Source: Pleurocapsaceae cyanobacterium CSU_1_1
GTDB lineage: Bacteria; Cyanobacteriota; Cyanobacteriia; Cyanobacteriales; Xenococcaceae
Length of the DNA: 49,817 nt
Direction of reading: 5' to 3'
NCBI GenBank assembly: GCA_012034765.1
Contig: JAAUOU010000016.1
Span: forward strand, 1 to 49,817
The notes beneath the pieces were generated by a model. The model worked only from the letters and a program-made list of their open reading frames with translations, did not search any database and was not told the DNA's origin. Below are positions 17,431-25,635 of the stretch, piece by piece. Every line of letters starts with the position of its first letter. The first letter of the stretch is position 1. Made by a program: the position numbers and the translations under genes.

Positions 17431-18285
17431 ATGACTAAAAAGATTTTAATCGTGCTATCGGAATGGGGTTATTGGGGCGAAGAATTAATTGGTCCCTTGG
17501 AAACCTTCGATGCTGCTGGATATCAAGTTGATTTTGCCACGCCAACAGGCAAAAGACCAGTTGCCATCGGTACCAGTATGGATGCTACATTTGTCGATCC
17601 ACCTTTAGGTCGTCCTGTAGTTTCTCAAGAAATGGCAGAGAAAGTCAGAGCAATTGATGACCCTAGTAACCCCCGCTTAAATAATCCCAAAAGTTTAAGA
17701 GACTGGTTGCCTGAAAGACCTTACTGGAGTTCTGCTAAATTTTTGCGGGAAATGGAAGCATACTATCGCACACTTCAAGAAATTCGGGAACAAGAACTCA
17801 GCCAATACGATTCCATGTTAATCGTTGGCGGTAGCGGCCCCATGGTCGATCTAGTGAACAATCAAAGAGTCCATGACCTGATTCTCAACTTCTACCAAAT
17901 GGATAAACCGATTGCTGCCGAATGTTATGGCGTTCCTTGTCTTGCCTTTGCTCGTGATCTTGGCGATCGCCAAAGTATTATTTGGGGCAAGCACGTTACA
18001 GGTCATTGTTTGGAATATGACTATAAAGACGGTACAGGATTTATGGGAGCTAACGTCGATCCTAGTCTAGGTAACATTAACTTTGGCCCTCCATTCTATC
18101 CATTAGAGTACATCTTGCGGGATGCCACAGGCCCTGAAGGACAATTCCACGGCAATGTTGGGCATGAAGTTTCAGTAATTGTCGATTACCCCTTCATTAC
18201 AGGTCGTTCCACCCCAGATTCCTATGCAACTGGACAGCAATTAGTAGAAGTCTTAGAAAACGGCTTGAGACGTTATGGCTGGTAG
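17431..18285 (+). CDS. DJ-1/PfpI family protein (second copy, Hsp31-like size)
   Basis: The 284-residue protein starts I-L-I-V-L-S-E-W-G-Y-W-G-E-E-L, with the family glutamate, and has the nucleophile in A-A-E-C-Y-G-V-P-C-L (about residues 164-173), preceded by L-I-V-G-G-S-G-P-M. Length and the N-terminal layout resemble Hsp31/type-1 glutamine-amidotransferase-like members. H-V-T-G-H-C-L-E may supply the active-site histidine region. It follows the first DJ-1 gene by 46 bp. The two are not recent duplicates, since lengths and motifs differ. Carbonyl detoxification or a step on a small hydroxy-carbonyl substrate is plausible. Confidence 0.85.
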   Translation: MTKKILIVLSEWGYWGEELIGPLETFDAAGYQVDFATPTGKRPVAIGTSMDATFVDPPLGRPVVSQEMAEKVRAIDDPSNPRLNNPKSLRDWLPERPYWSSAKFLREMEAYYRTLQEIREQELSQYDSMLIVGGSGPMVDLVNNQRVHDLILNFYQMDKPIAAECYGVPCLAFARDLGDRQSIIWGKHVTGHCLEYDYKDGTGFMGANVDPSLGNINFGPPFYPLEYILRDATGPEGQFHGNVGHEVSVIVDYPFITGRSTPDSYATGQQLVEVLENGLRRYGW

Positions 18286-18346
18286 AGGAAGACAAGGCAA
18301 AATTCACAATGACTCGCCACGCAGCACTCCCTAAAAGAAGAAAATC

Positions 18347-20056
18347 ATGGAAAAAAGAAATGGTCGATTTGCAATCGTCGAACAATTGCTAGCAGATGGT
18401 ATCCGCTATATGTTCGGCAATCCTGGGACATCTGAGGAAGGGTTTATCGATGCACTCAGCGATTATTATCCAGAGTTTGAATATATCCTAGCATTACAAG
18501 AAACGATCGCCGTAGCGGCTGCTGATGGTTATGCACGGGTTACTAAAAAACCCGCGATCGTCCAACTCCATAGCGGTGTTGGTCTGGGTAATGGGATCGG
18601 GATGATCTACCAAGCAATGCGCGGTCATGCGCCACTAGTAGTCTTGGCGGGTGAATCTGGCATTCAATATGACGCGATGGATGCACAAATGGCAGCAGAC
18701 TTGGTGAGTATGGCAAAACCAGTAACTAAATGGGCAACTAGGGTTGTTCATCCTAGTTCACTGCTACGGGTATTACGACGGGCGATTAAAATTGCTGCTA
18801 CTCCGCCAATGGGGCCAGTTTTTGTCTCCTTACCAATGGATGTCTTAGATGCTGTCAACGAAGAGGAAGTTGTGCCTACTTCGATCCCCATTACGCGAGT
18901 TGCTCCCGAACCAGATGCGATCGCCCAAGCTGCAACCATGATGGTAAAAGCATCTAAACCGCTGATAATTGTGGGTGATGGCGTAGCCTATTCCAATGCC
19001 CAAGCAGAATTAACCCAGGTCGCCGAACTGATTGGCGCACAAGTATGGGGTTCTGATTCATCCGAACCAAATATGAATGCTACCCATCCACTATATGGCG
19101 GGCTGTTGGGGCATATGTTTGGCGAAGTTAGCAGTGGCATTACATCCCAAGCCGATGTCGTGCTGATTTGCGGGACATATGTTTTCCCCGAAGTATTTCC
19201 TGCTTTATCGGGTGCGTTTGCTCCTGGTGCCAAGATCGTCCACATCGATTTAAATGCTTATGAGATCGCCAAGAACTTCCCTGTCGATTTGGGCTTAGTG
19301 AGCGATCCCAAAGCAACCCTTGCCAAGCTGGTCACAGAATTAGAAAAAACTCTTACCCCTGAGCAAAAGCGAATGGTTGGTCAGAGAATCACTAAAATTG
19401 CTGAAACCAAACAGCAGCAAATGAGCGAGCAGTTAGCCGCCGATAAAGCCGTGCATGACTTTGTACCCATGCATTTATCACAGTTTGCCGAAGAATTAGC
19501 CAGACACCTACCACCAAATGCGATCGTCTTCGATGAAGCACTCACTCATTCTGAAGAGCTGTGTCGCTACATTCCACCGACGACCCTGGGACATTATTTC
19601 CAGACGCGGGGAGGTTCTTTAGGTGTGGGCATTCCTGGGGCAATTGGCATCAAGCTCGCTCATCCAGAGAAAACAGTAATCGGTTTTACAGGTGATGGTG
19701 GTGCAATGTATACAATTCAAGCATTGTGGACGGCTGCCCGCCATGACATCGACGCTAAATTTGTGATCTGCAACAATCGCAGCTATCGCATTCTCAAACT
19801 GAATATTTTGCAGTATTGGCAAGAACAGCAGATCCAGCCACACGAATTTCCCGCTTCTTTTGATCTCTGCAAACCAGCTTTGCAGTTTGACGAATTAGCA
19901 CGGGCGATGGGAGTTCAAGCAGTGCGGGTGGAGACCCCAGAAGAGATCAAACCTGCGATCGCCCAAGCACTATTCCATAATGGCCCATTCCTGATCGATC
20001 TCGCGATTAGCAGCGAAGTACCAGGTAGTCCAGTTAGTCCTAAATGCGGACAGTAA
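18347..20056 (+). CDS. ThDP-dependent enzyme, benzoylformate decarboxylase-like
   Basis: The 569-residue protein has the three POX/decarboxylase domains. G-N-P-G-T-S-E (24-30) and catalytic E52 (A-L-Q-E-T) lie in the N-terminal domain; the ThDP motif runs from G-D-G-G-A (about 448) to C-N-N (about 475), followed by R-S-Y-R-I-L-K. N-P-G-T-S-E and the Y-R-I-L-K stretch are typical of benzoylformate-decarboxylase-like rather than acetolactate-synthase enzymes. E52 rules against glyoxylate carboligase, which has Val there. It should decarboxylate or ligate a 2-oxo acid. The ribosome site is AAAAGAAG; the gene starts 61 bp after the second DJ-1 gene. Confidence 0.85.
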   Translation: MEKRNGRFAIVEQLLADGIRYMFGNPGTSEEGFIDALSDYYPEFEYILALQETIAVAAADGYARVTKKPAIVQLHSGVGLGNGIGMIYQAMRGHAPLVVLAGESGIQYDAMDAQMAADLVSMAKPVTKWATRVVHPSSLLRVLRRAIKIAATPPMGPVFVSLPMDVLDAVNEEEVVPTSIPITRVAPEPDAIAQAATMMVKASKPLIIVGDGVAYSNAQAELTQVAELIGAQVWGSDSSEPNMNATHPLYGGLLGHMFGEVSSGITSQADVVLICGTYVFPEVFPALSGAFAPGAKIVHIDLNAYEIAKNFPVDLGLVSDPKATLAKLVTELEKTLTPEQKRMVGQRITKIAETKQQQMSEQLAADKAVHDFVPMHLSQFAEELARHLPPNAIVFDEALTHSEELCRYIPPTTLGHYFQTRGGSLGVGIPGAIGIKLAHPEKTVIGFTGDGGAMYTIQALWTAARHDIDAKFVICNNRSYRILKLNILQYWQEQQIQPHEFPASFDLCKPALQFDELARAMGVQAVRVETPEEIKPAIAQALFHNGPFLIDLAISSEVPGSPVSPKCGQ

Positions 20057-20092
20057 AAAAGTTAATTACTCATAAATCAAGGAGAGTCAGCA

Positions 20093-20983
20093 ATGTCTAT
20101 AGAAGCAAACAAAGCAGTTGCCCGCCGTTATTTCAACGAGGTGTTCAACGAAGCGAACATCACTACCCTAGAGGAAATTTCTGCTCCTGACTTCCAGTTT
20201 ACAATTCCCACTCACCCTCAACCGTTTCGGGGCGTTGAAGGCTACAAGGAACTCGTTAACATGATCGTCAGTGCCTTCCCTGATATTCATTTTGCTGTTG
20301 AAGATATGTTTGCTGAAGGGGACATGATCTTGACCCGCTGGACAGCAAGGGGGACTCACACGGGTAAGTCTTTTCCTACAGTCATAGGCGACATTCCCGC
20401 GATTGGCAATTCATTCCTGATCGGGGGGATGAGTTGGCACCGCATTGTTAATGGCAAAATTGCGGAAGTCATAGCCAACGAGGACTCTCTGGGGCTGATC
20501 CATCAGCTCGGTCGCGCCATATTACCGACACAAGCAGTCCCGACTATACCTAAACCAATTTCACCAGAAGTTAACAAAAGAACCATTAGTCGTTACTTCA
20601 ATGAAGTTATGAATCAAGGAAAACTGGATGTCATAGATGAGATTCTGGCCCCCAACTTCGCCTTTAGGATTCCTACCTTGCCCGACCCAGTTCGCGAGCG
20701 TGACGGAATGAAGAAGTTTGTCACAGGACTGCACACTGCTTTCCCTGATATCCAATTTACTGTTGAGCGTCAGATTGTCGAGGGCAACAAAGTAGGGTGT
20801 CGTTACTCGATGACTGGCACTCACAAGGGCGAGTTTCTAGGTGTTCCCCCGACTGGCAATCCAGTGAAAGACACAGGGAACGACCTCTTCCATCTCGCAG
20901 GTGGGCAGATCGTAGAAATCTGGGTCATCGAGGATACCCTAGGTCTGATGCAACAGCTTAATGCGATTGCTGCTACGGTTTAG
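20093..20983 (+). CDS. Tandem SnoaL-like (NTF2-fold) protein, two domains
   Basis: The 296-residue protein is an internal duplication: residues 1-145 and 155-296 each begin with N-K-x-x-x-x-R-Y-F-N-E-V and contain F-P-D-I-x-F and G-T-H-x-G-x-F/S. SnoaL-like polyketide cyclases and ester cyclases are usually about 140 residues, so this is a fused dimer. The fold supports aldol-type cyclisation, isomerisation or hydrolysis; the chemistry here is unknown. An AAGGAGAG ribosome site precedes the ATG. The gene begins the stretch without HIP1 sites. Confidence 0.85.
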   Translation: MSIEANKAVARRYFNEVFNEANITTLEEISAPDFQFTIPTHPQPFRGVEGYKELVNMIVSAFPDIHFAVEDMFAEGDMILTRWTARGTHTGKSFPTVIGDIPAIGNSFLIGGMSWHRIVNGKIAEVIANEDSLGLIHQLGRAILPTQAVPTIPKPISPEVNKRTISRYFNEVMNQGKLDVIDEILAPNFAFRIPTLPDPVRERDGMKKFVTGLHTAFPDIQFTVERQIVEGNKVGCRYSMTGTHKGEFLGVPPTGNPVKDTGNDLFHLAGGQIVEIWVIEDTLGLMQQLNAIAATV

Positions 20984-21008
20984 TGCAGCTTGAGAATGCT
21001 ACGACTTG

Positions 21009-21050
21009 AAAGGAGAAAACCATTCCATTAAAGGAGAAAACCATGCCATT
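21009..21050 (+). promoter_or_regulatory. Tandemly duplicated translation start region
   Basis: Two 21-nt copies, AAAGGAGAAAACCAT(T/G)CCATT, stand head to tail. The second holds the used start ATG 21043; the first has ATT 21022 in the same place and frame. Both have a perfect AGGAG. The upstream copy may act as a standby ribosome site or allow a seven-residue-longer product from the rare start ATT. Confidence 0.8.
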
Positions 21051-22326
21051 AATGTCCAACAAAGTGGAAAATCGGGTTCAGCGTTTCCGAGAACAACGCT
21101 GGATTCTGGATAATGTGATCAGAACCGTCGGCGTGACCTGGGATCAAGGGGATGTTGATTTCGCCTTATTTCCATGCGGCATCGGAGCACTTGGCGATTT
21201 CCTGCGGATTGAAAAAAACGTCAAAAAGTTCAACGACATTGGTCGCGAATACGCAGCCGCTGCTGCCCATCGGCAACAACGCGCCGAAGAACTAGAAAAG
21301 CTAGAGCATACGGTCGCGGCACGGGAAAATTACTTCATTGCATCGATTCTGTACGGACAAGCGCAGTGGCCGATTTTCGAGCATACAAGACAGAACTTCG
21401 AGTACGAGCAACGGAAAAACTACTGCTATGCCAAATACGCTGAGTATGCCGACCACTTAGTGCGCAAGGCGGAAATTCCTTACGAGGGCAAGTCTATGCC
21501 TGGTTGGTTGCACTTGCCGCCTACCTATAAGCCGGGAGATCGCGTACCATGCGTGATTACGGTTGGTGGGATGGATAGCACGAAGGAGATTTCCGTTGCG
21601 CTCCATGGCGATCAGTTTCTCAGTCGTGGCATTGCAGTTTTCATGTTTGATGGACCAGGGCAATTTAGCTGCGCGGTTCGGGAAATTTTCATCACAGAGG
21701 CAGGCTTCTACGAAGCGGGGAAAGCAGTGCTGGCTTGGTTGCGCCAGCAAAAGGAGCTAGACCATGACCGGATGGCAGTGCGCGGCGTGAGCATGGGCTC
21801 GATTTGGGGAACGCAAATCGCCGTGAGCGATCCTGCCATTCAGGCGTGCGCTGTTGCTTACCCTAGCTACGAAAGGGGCGAACACACGGCCTTCAATATG
21901 TATTCGCCCTCATTCAAGCTCCGTTTTATGTACATGTCGGGGTACACCGACGAAGAGAAGTTCGACAAGTTTATCCAGGGCATCCATGCCGAAGGTCTCG
22001 GGGCGAAAGTGAAGTGTCCCTATCTCGTCGTCGGAGGCGAGGATGATGATTTTGCGTCCATCGAATCCGCCTTCGACGTTTTGAACGAAGTTACAGCACC
22101 AAAGGAGTTTCTGCTTTACAAGGGTGAGGGACATACGCTTCACAGCAGATCTTCGAGCGCCTTCGGACCGAGTGAATGGGCTTACATAGCTGATTGGATT
22201 GCCGATCGTTTTAAGGATAAGCCAATGGAGTCAACTCTCTCTCTAGTCGATTCCCACGGTCGCATTCATCGTGAACCCTGGGGAGAACAACAGCTTTACG
22301 ATTATGGGCTTCCTGAAATTCCGTAA
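21043..22326 (+). CDS. Alpha/beta hydrolase, FrsA/dihydropseudooxynicotine-hydrolase-like
   Basis: The 427-residue protein has a long helical N-terminal part (1-140) before the hydrolase core. Visible are V-G-G-M-D-S-T-K-E as oxyanion region (about 172-180), nucleophile Ser near 250 in R-G-V-S-M-G-S, acid D in G-G-E-D-D-D (about 330) and base H in G-E-G-H-T-L (about 362). This layout matches C-C-bond or amide hydrolases such as 2,6-dihydropseudooxynicotine hydrolase and FrsA-like esterases; substrate unknown. The base composition is visibly richer in G+C than the flanks. It likely cleaves a beta-keto or ester intermediate made by its neighbours. Confidence 0.85.
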   Translation: MPLMSNKVENRVQRFREQRWILDNVIRTVGVTWDQGDVDFALFPCGIGALGDFLRIEKNVKKFNDIGREYAAAAAHRQQRAEELEKLEHTVAARENYFIASILYGQAQWPIFEHTRQNFEYEQRKNYCYAKYAEYADHLVRKAEIPYEGKSMPGWLHLPPTYKPGDRVPCVITVGGMDSTKEISVALHGDQFLSRGIAVFMFDGPGQFSCAVREIFITEAGFYEAGKAVLAWLRQQKELDHDRMAVRGVSMGSIWGTQIAVSDPAIQACAVAYPSYERGEHTAFNMYSPSFKLRFMYMSGYTDEEKFDKFIQGIHAEGLGAKVKCPYLVVGGEDDDFASIESAFDVLNEVTAPKEFLLYKGEGHTLHSRSSSAFGPSEWAYIADWIADRFKDKPMESTLSLVDSHGRIHREPWGEQQLYDYGLPEIP

Positions 22327-22523
22327 GCAAGGAAGAGCAAGCTAAATCTTCAGAGGAAGAAGTGAAAATGCATACGCGAGCGCCTCCTTGGGGAGAACAC
22401 AGAAAGCAGGTAATTGTCTTGCAGAACCCCCCAACTTCTAGCCTTGGGCAGTCTTATTAAAGAACTTTCAGTTAGAACTATCAGCTAAACACTAGTAATC
22501 ACATCACACTTGGAGGAAACACC

Positions 22524-22934
22524 ATGTCAGCAGACGAAAACAAAGCAATTGCTCACGCTTTATTTCCAAAAGCTTGGAATGAGGGAGACTTCAGTCTAGC
22601 GGAAAAGTATGTCGCCGCCGACGTGATTGACCACTTTGATAACTCGCAGGGTATTGAGTCCTTCAAACACGTTATCAATACCTTCCGCACTGCCTTTCCC
22701 GATATCCATCTCACTGTTCAAGATGAGATTGCCGAAGGGGAAAGGGTCGTACACCGTTGGACAATGACCGGCACCCAACAAGGGGAATTCAGGGGTGTCC
22801 CCTCAACTGGCAAGCAGGCGAGGTGGACGGGGATAACCATTGTCCGCTTCGCTGATGGCAAAATCGTGGAACGCTGGGCAAACGTCGATATACTAAGCAT
22901 GCTGCAACAGCTCGGTGCTATTCCTACACCATAA
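22524..22934 (+). CDS. SnoaL-like ester cyclase family protein
   Basis: The 136-residue single NTF2-fold domain resembles the second half of the tandem SnoaL protein: F-P-D-I-H-L-T-V-Q-D, W-T-M-T-G-T-Q-Q-G-E-F-R-G-V-P and a C-terminal W-A-N-V-D. The G-T-x-x-G-E-F-x-G-V-P-x-T-G signature is common to ester-cyclase members. The ribosome site TTGGAGG precedes ATG. The 197-bp gap before it has no clear gene, though a 30-codon frame at 22368 contains P-W-G-E like the end of the preceding hydrolase. Confidence 0.85.
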   Translation: MSADENKAIAHALFPKAWNEGDFSLAEKYVAADVIDHFDNSQGIESFKHVINTFRTAFPDIHLTVQDEIAEGERVVHRWTMTGTQQGEFRGVPSTGKQARWTGITIVRFADGKIVERWANVDILSMLQQLGAIPTP

Positions 22935-22964
22935 TACCCAATGGAAGAGCGAGGAGATAATCTT

Positions 22965-23615
22965 ATGGTTAGTATTTCTGTTGTTTACCACACAGGCAAG
23001 GGTCAGACAGGCGTTCTTGCTGAGGCTGTGGCGCGTGGGGCTCAATCTGTTGAAGGTGTTCAAGTGAATCTGCTCCAAATTCTGCCGGAACAGCTCACCA
23101 ATGGGGCGTGGGATGATCCAGCTATTCTGAAAATCCTGGATGCATCGGATGCCATTATTTTTGGTTGTCCGACCTGGATGGGTAGCGTCTCGTCTATTTT
23201 TAAGGCATTTATGGAAGCCACCTTCAAACTGTGGTTTGAGCAGAGGTGGAAAAATAAGATTGCTGCTGGCTTCACAAACTCGGCTTCTCAAAGTGGTGAC
23301 AAGCTGTCTTCACTCATTCAGCTTGCAGTTTTTGCTATGCAATTGAGTATGATTTGGGTGGGAGGGGGCGATCCACCAGGTAACAATTGGAGCGGTGGCA
23401 GCGTTAATGATATTAACCGCTTGGGAAGCTGGCTCGGACTAATGAGCCAGAGTAATGCCGACCAGGGTCCTGATATGGCACCCCCTGCTAGTGACAAAAA
23501 GACCGCCGAGCGCTTTGGGCGACGTGTGGCTCTGATCGCAAAGCGCTGGAACGGTGTTGCTTCCTACACAACGGAGTACATCCGCGAATCTATACCAACC
23601 GACGTGGTGGAATAG
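22965..23615 (+). CDS. Flavodoxin-like NAD(P)H:quinone oxidoreductase (WrbA-like)
   Basis: The start is placed at ATG 22965 because GAGGAG lies 9 nt upstream; an earlier ATG (22941) would overlap that site. The 216-residue product has the FMN phosphate loop V-Y-H-T-G-K-G-Q-T, F-G-C-P-T-W-M-G-S (about 66-74) as the second FMN loop and W-V-G-G-G (about 133) as the third, as in WrbA and related flavodoxin-fold reductases. It would supply two-electron reduction of a quinone or carbonyl intermediate. It starts 30 bp after the SnoaL gene. Confidence 0.85.
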   Translation: MVSISVVYHTGKGQTGVLAEAVARGAQSVEGVQVNLLQILPEQLTNGAWDDPAILKILDASDAIIFGCPTWMGSVSSIFKAFMEATFKLWFEQRWKNKIAAGFTNSASQSGDKLSSLIQLAVFAMQLSMIWVGGGDPPGNNWSGGSVNDINRLGSWLGLMSQSNADQGPDMAPPASDKKTAERFGRRVALIAKRWNGVASYTTEYIRESIPTDVVE

Positions 23616-23675
23616 GCTACCGAAGGCGAACAGGCAGCTGTAGGAAATTAGTAAAGATTGTCAAGGAGATGTTAG

Positions 23676-24536
23676 ATGCAACGAGTTGCATTCGTAGGCT
23701 TGGGAGTTATGGGGAGCGCAATAGCAGCAAACTTGCTGCGAGCAGGTTTTACACTCATTGTCTATAATCGCAGTCGAGAACGAGCTCTACCGCTTGAGGG
23801 ACTCGGAGCAAAGATTACCAATACGCCCAGAGAAGCTGTGGAAGCAGCCGATGTGGTGATTAGCATGGTTACCGATGATAATGCTTCTCGTGCAGTTTGG
23901 CTAGGTGCAGAAGGCCTCCTTGCTGGTGTAAAATCGGGCACTGTACTAATAGAGTTGAGTACCCTTTCTTCCAGTTGGGTGAAGGAACTAGCTAGAGAAG
24001 CCACCATTCGCGGCTTCGCATTTTTAGATGCACCTGTCCTGGGAAGCAAGTCTCAAGCAGAGGCGGGTGAACTCATTTTTCTGGTTGGCGGTGAGGCTCG
24101 GCTTCTCGATCTGGTGCGACCAATTTTTACTGCCACTGGGAAGAACATCATCCACCTCGGATCGACTGGTAGCGGCTCAATGATGAAGCTAATCGTCAAC
24201 CTGCTCATTGGGGTTCAAGCAGTCGCATTGGCAGAAGGTCTTCTCTTAGTCGAGCAAACAGGTCTTGAAATGGATAAGGCAATCCAGGTGATTGCAAACG
24301 GTTCGGCGGGTAGTCCTTTTGTTAAAGCGGTAGCACCACGCATTGCGGCACGGAATTACGATACTCACTTTGCCCTGCATCTGCTACACAAAGACATGTC
24401 CTATGCCTTAGAGGAGGCTGTACATCAAACAGTACCGATGCCAACGGTGGCAACTGCGCGTGAGATTTATCGATTGGCAATGGCACGTGGTCTAGGCGAT
24501 CTCGATCTCTCTGCTGTGTCCGAAGCATTGAGATAA
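23676..24536 (+). CDS. 3-hydroxyisobutyrate dehydrogenase-like reductase
   Basis: The 286-residue protein has a Rossmann motif G-L-G-V-M-G (8-13) with N-R-S (about 31-33), suggesting NADP preference, the substrate loop D-A-P-V-L-G-S (about 118-124) and the catalytic lysine in M-M-K-L-I-V-N (about 170). This is the beta-hydroxyacid dehydrogenase family that includes tartronate-semialdehyde, succinic-semialdehyde and glyoxylate reductases. In this cluster it may reduce the aldehyde released by the ThDP enzyme. The ribosome site AAGGAG is ideal. A cytokine-like GLYR reductase is another reading. Confidence 0.87.
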   Translation: MQRVAFVGLGVMGSAIAANLLRAGFTLIVYNRSRERALPLEGLGAKITNTPREAVEAADVVISMVTDDNASRAVWLGAEGLLAGVKSGTVLIELSTLSSSWVKELAREATIRGFAFLDAPVLGSKSQAEAGELIFLVGGEARLLDLVRPIFTATGKNIIHLGSTGSGSMMKLIVNLLIGVQAVALAEGLLLVEQTGLEMDKAIQVIANGSAGSPFVKAVAPRIAARNYDTHFALHLLHKDMSYALEEAVHQTVPMPTVATAREIYRLAMARGLGDLDLSAVSEALR

Positions 24537-24570
24537 GTAGGAAGACAGAATAAACAACAGGAAACAAAAT

Positions 24571-25013
24571 ATGAAGACCTTAACACCTCTGACCGAAGCT
24601 GAAGTAAAACAATTGGTAGACAATTGGTATCTAAAATTAGATGTCCACGCAACCATTTCCGAGGTTTTGCCTTTATTAGTAGGTGAAACTCTAGAAATGC
24701 AGTTACCAGAAACTACTCTGCACGGTCTAGATGAATTCAAAACTTGGTATGACGGCGTAATTCATACCTTCTTTGATGAAGTACATATAATGCAGACACT
24801 AAATATTACAACTGGAGCAGAACAAGCAGATGTTCAGCTAGTCGTACGTTGGGAAGCTAGTCGCTGGAACGCTCCAGCACCGAAAAGCGAAAGGTTAGCC
24901 TTTGATTCAGCTCAAAGATGGGTCGTAGTGCGATCGCTGAAACTCAAAAACCAGCGATTGTCATCTACATCGTCGACTCTTTGACTCCCTTGCCAGGATT
25001 CCCCAACCTTTAA
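24571..25013 (+). pseudogene. SnoaL/NTF2-like gene with a frameshift at a HIP1 site
   Basis: The N-terminal about 120 residues are SnoaL-like (W-Y-L-K-L-D...F-F-D-E-V-H). At the HIP1 octamer 24930-24937 the frame goes wrong and the open frame ends in a low-complexity tail at 24984. Reading one base differently gives E-T-Q-K-P-A-I-V-I-Y-I-V-D-S-L-T and a stop at 25011-25013, a sensible beta-strand ending. Adding one C after the octamer restores it exactly (R-S-P-E-T-Q-K-P). Either a recent single-base deletion or a sequencing error. The gene starts 34 bp after the reductase. Confidence 0.7.
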
Positions 25014-25030
25014 ATGTTACGCAGGCTTTT

Positions 25031-25055
25031 TATCCTAAAGGATACACTTCGTTAT
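25031..25055 (+). repeat. Short dispersed repeat (copy 2)
   Basis: Identical over 25 nt to the reverse complement of 9475-9499. It begins with TATCCTAAAGGATA, a perfect 6-bp inverted repeat around AA, and ends CACTTCGTTAT. It lies 17 bp after the stop codon of the frameshifted SnoaL-like gene, just before the heptamer repeats. Confidence 0.8.
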
Positions 25056-25070
25056 CTGTTAAGACGGAGT

Positions 25071-25140
25071 AGTAGGTAGTAGGTAGTAGGTAGTAGGTAG
25101 TAGGTAGTAGGTAGTAGGTAGTAGGTAGTAGGTAGTAAGT
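25071..25140. repeat. Heptamer tandem repeat, ten AGTAGGT units
   Basis: Nine perfect AGTAGGT units and a last AGTAAGT. This is the longest heptamer array in the window and a likely length-variable locus between strains. It lies between two SnoaL-like genes. Confidence 0.95.
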
Positions 25141-25199
25141 AATGGATAACGTCAGTAACTAAGTAACAATCAAAAATCTATAAATCACCGAGGAGTATT

Positions 25200-25580
25200 A
25201 TGAACACTAAAGACATCATCAACAAATACTACGAATCTGCCAATGCAGGCGATTGGAATACCTGGGTATCGCTATTCGCTGACAACATGGTCATGGACGA
25301 ACAATTAGCAGGTCATCTAGAAGGAATCGAAACCTTACGAGGTGCTATTAGCGGACTCGAAACAGGCTATTCGCGCTTCCAAAATCAACCACAAAAAATT
25401 GTCATTAATGGTCAAGAGGCTTGCGTTGTTTCCCATATTTCAGCGGCTAATGCTAGTGGCGTAGCAATAGAAGCAAATGTTGCTAACTATTTCCGCATCG
25501 ACAACGGCAAGATTACCTACATGGCAAACTTCCACGATACTAGACCCTTTGACCCCTTTGTAAATCAGAACGCGAGTTAA
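25200..25580 (+). CDS. Nuclear transport factor 2-like (SnoaL-like) protein
   Basis: The 126-residue NTF2-fold protein has Y-Y-E-S-A-N-A-G-D-W-N-T-W at the start of the cone and Y-F-R-I-D-N-G-K-I-T-Y-M-A-N-F-H-D as the last strands. These small proteins act as isomerases, dehydratases or ligand binders. It is the fifth such domain within 5.5 kb. The ribosome site GAGGAG is 8 nt before ATG. The heptamer array immediately upstream may contain or displace its promoter. Confidence 0.85.
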   Translation: MNTKDIINKYYESANAGDWNTWVSLFADNMVMDEQLAGHLEGIETLRGAISGLETGYSRFQNQPQKIVINGQEACVVSHISAANASGVAIEANVANYFRIDNGKITYMANFHDTRPFDPFVNQNAS

Positions 25581-25593
25581 TTCAACTAGCTCT

Positions 25594-25614
25594 TAGCCAT
25601 TAGCTATTAGCTAT
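25594..25614. repeat. Heptamer tandem repeat (TAGCCAT/TAGCTAT)
   Basis: Three 7-nt units: TAGCCAT, TAGCTAT, TAGCTAT. It fills most of the short gap before the GMC oxidoreductase gene. Confidence 0.7.
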
Positions 25615-25635
25615 CAAAAGTCGAGAGTATCTATA

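Noticed and set aside
18347-20056. Scytonemin ScyA or glyoxylate carboligase identity for the ThDP enzyme
   Set aside because: No other scytonemin genes are near; the catalytic Glu and the benzoylformate-decarboxylase-like motifs argue against both.
22368-22460. Thirty-codon frame between the hydrolase and SnoaL genes
   Set aside because: No ribosome site and no recognisable fold; the P-W-G-E similarity to the hydrolase end is too short to claim a duplicated fragment.
25071-25140. CRISPR array
   Set aside because: The units are 7 nt with no spacers, so this is a simple heptamer repeat. No CRISPR array or cas gene is seen anywhere in the window.
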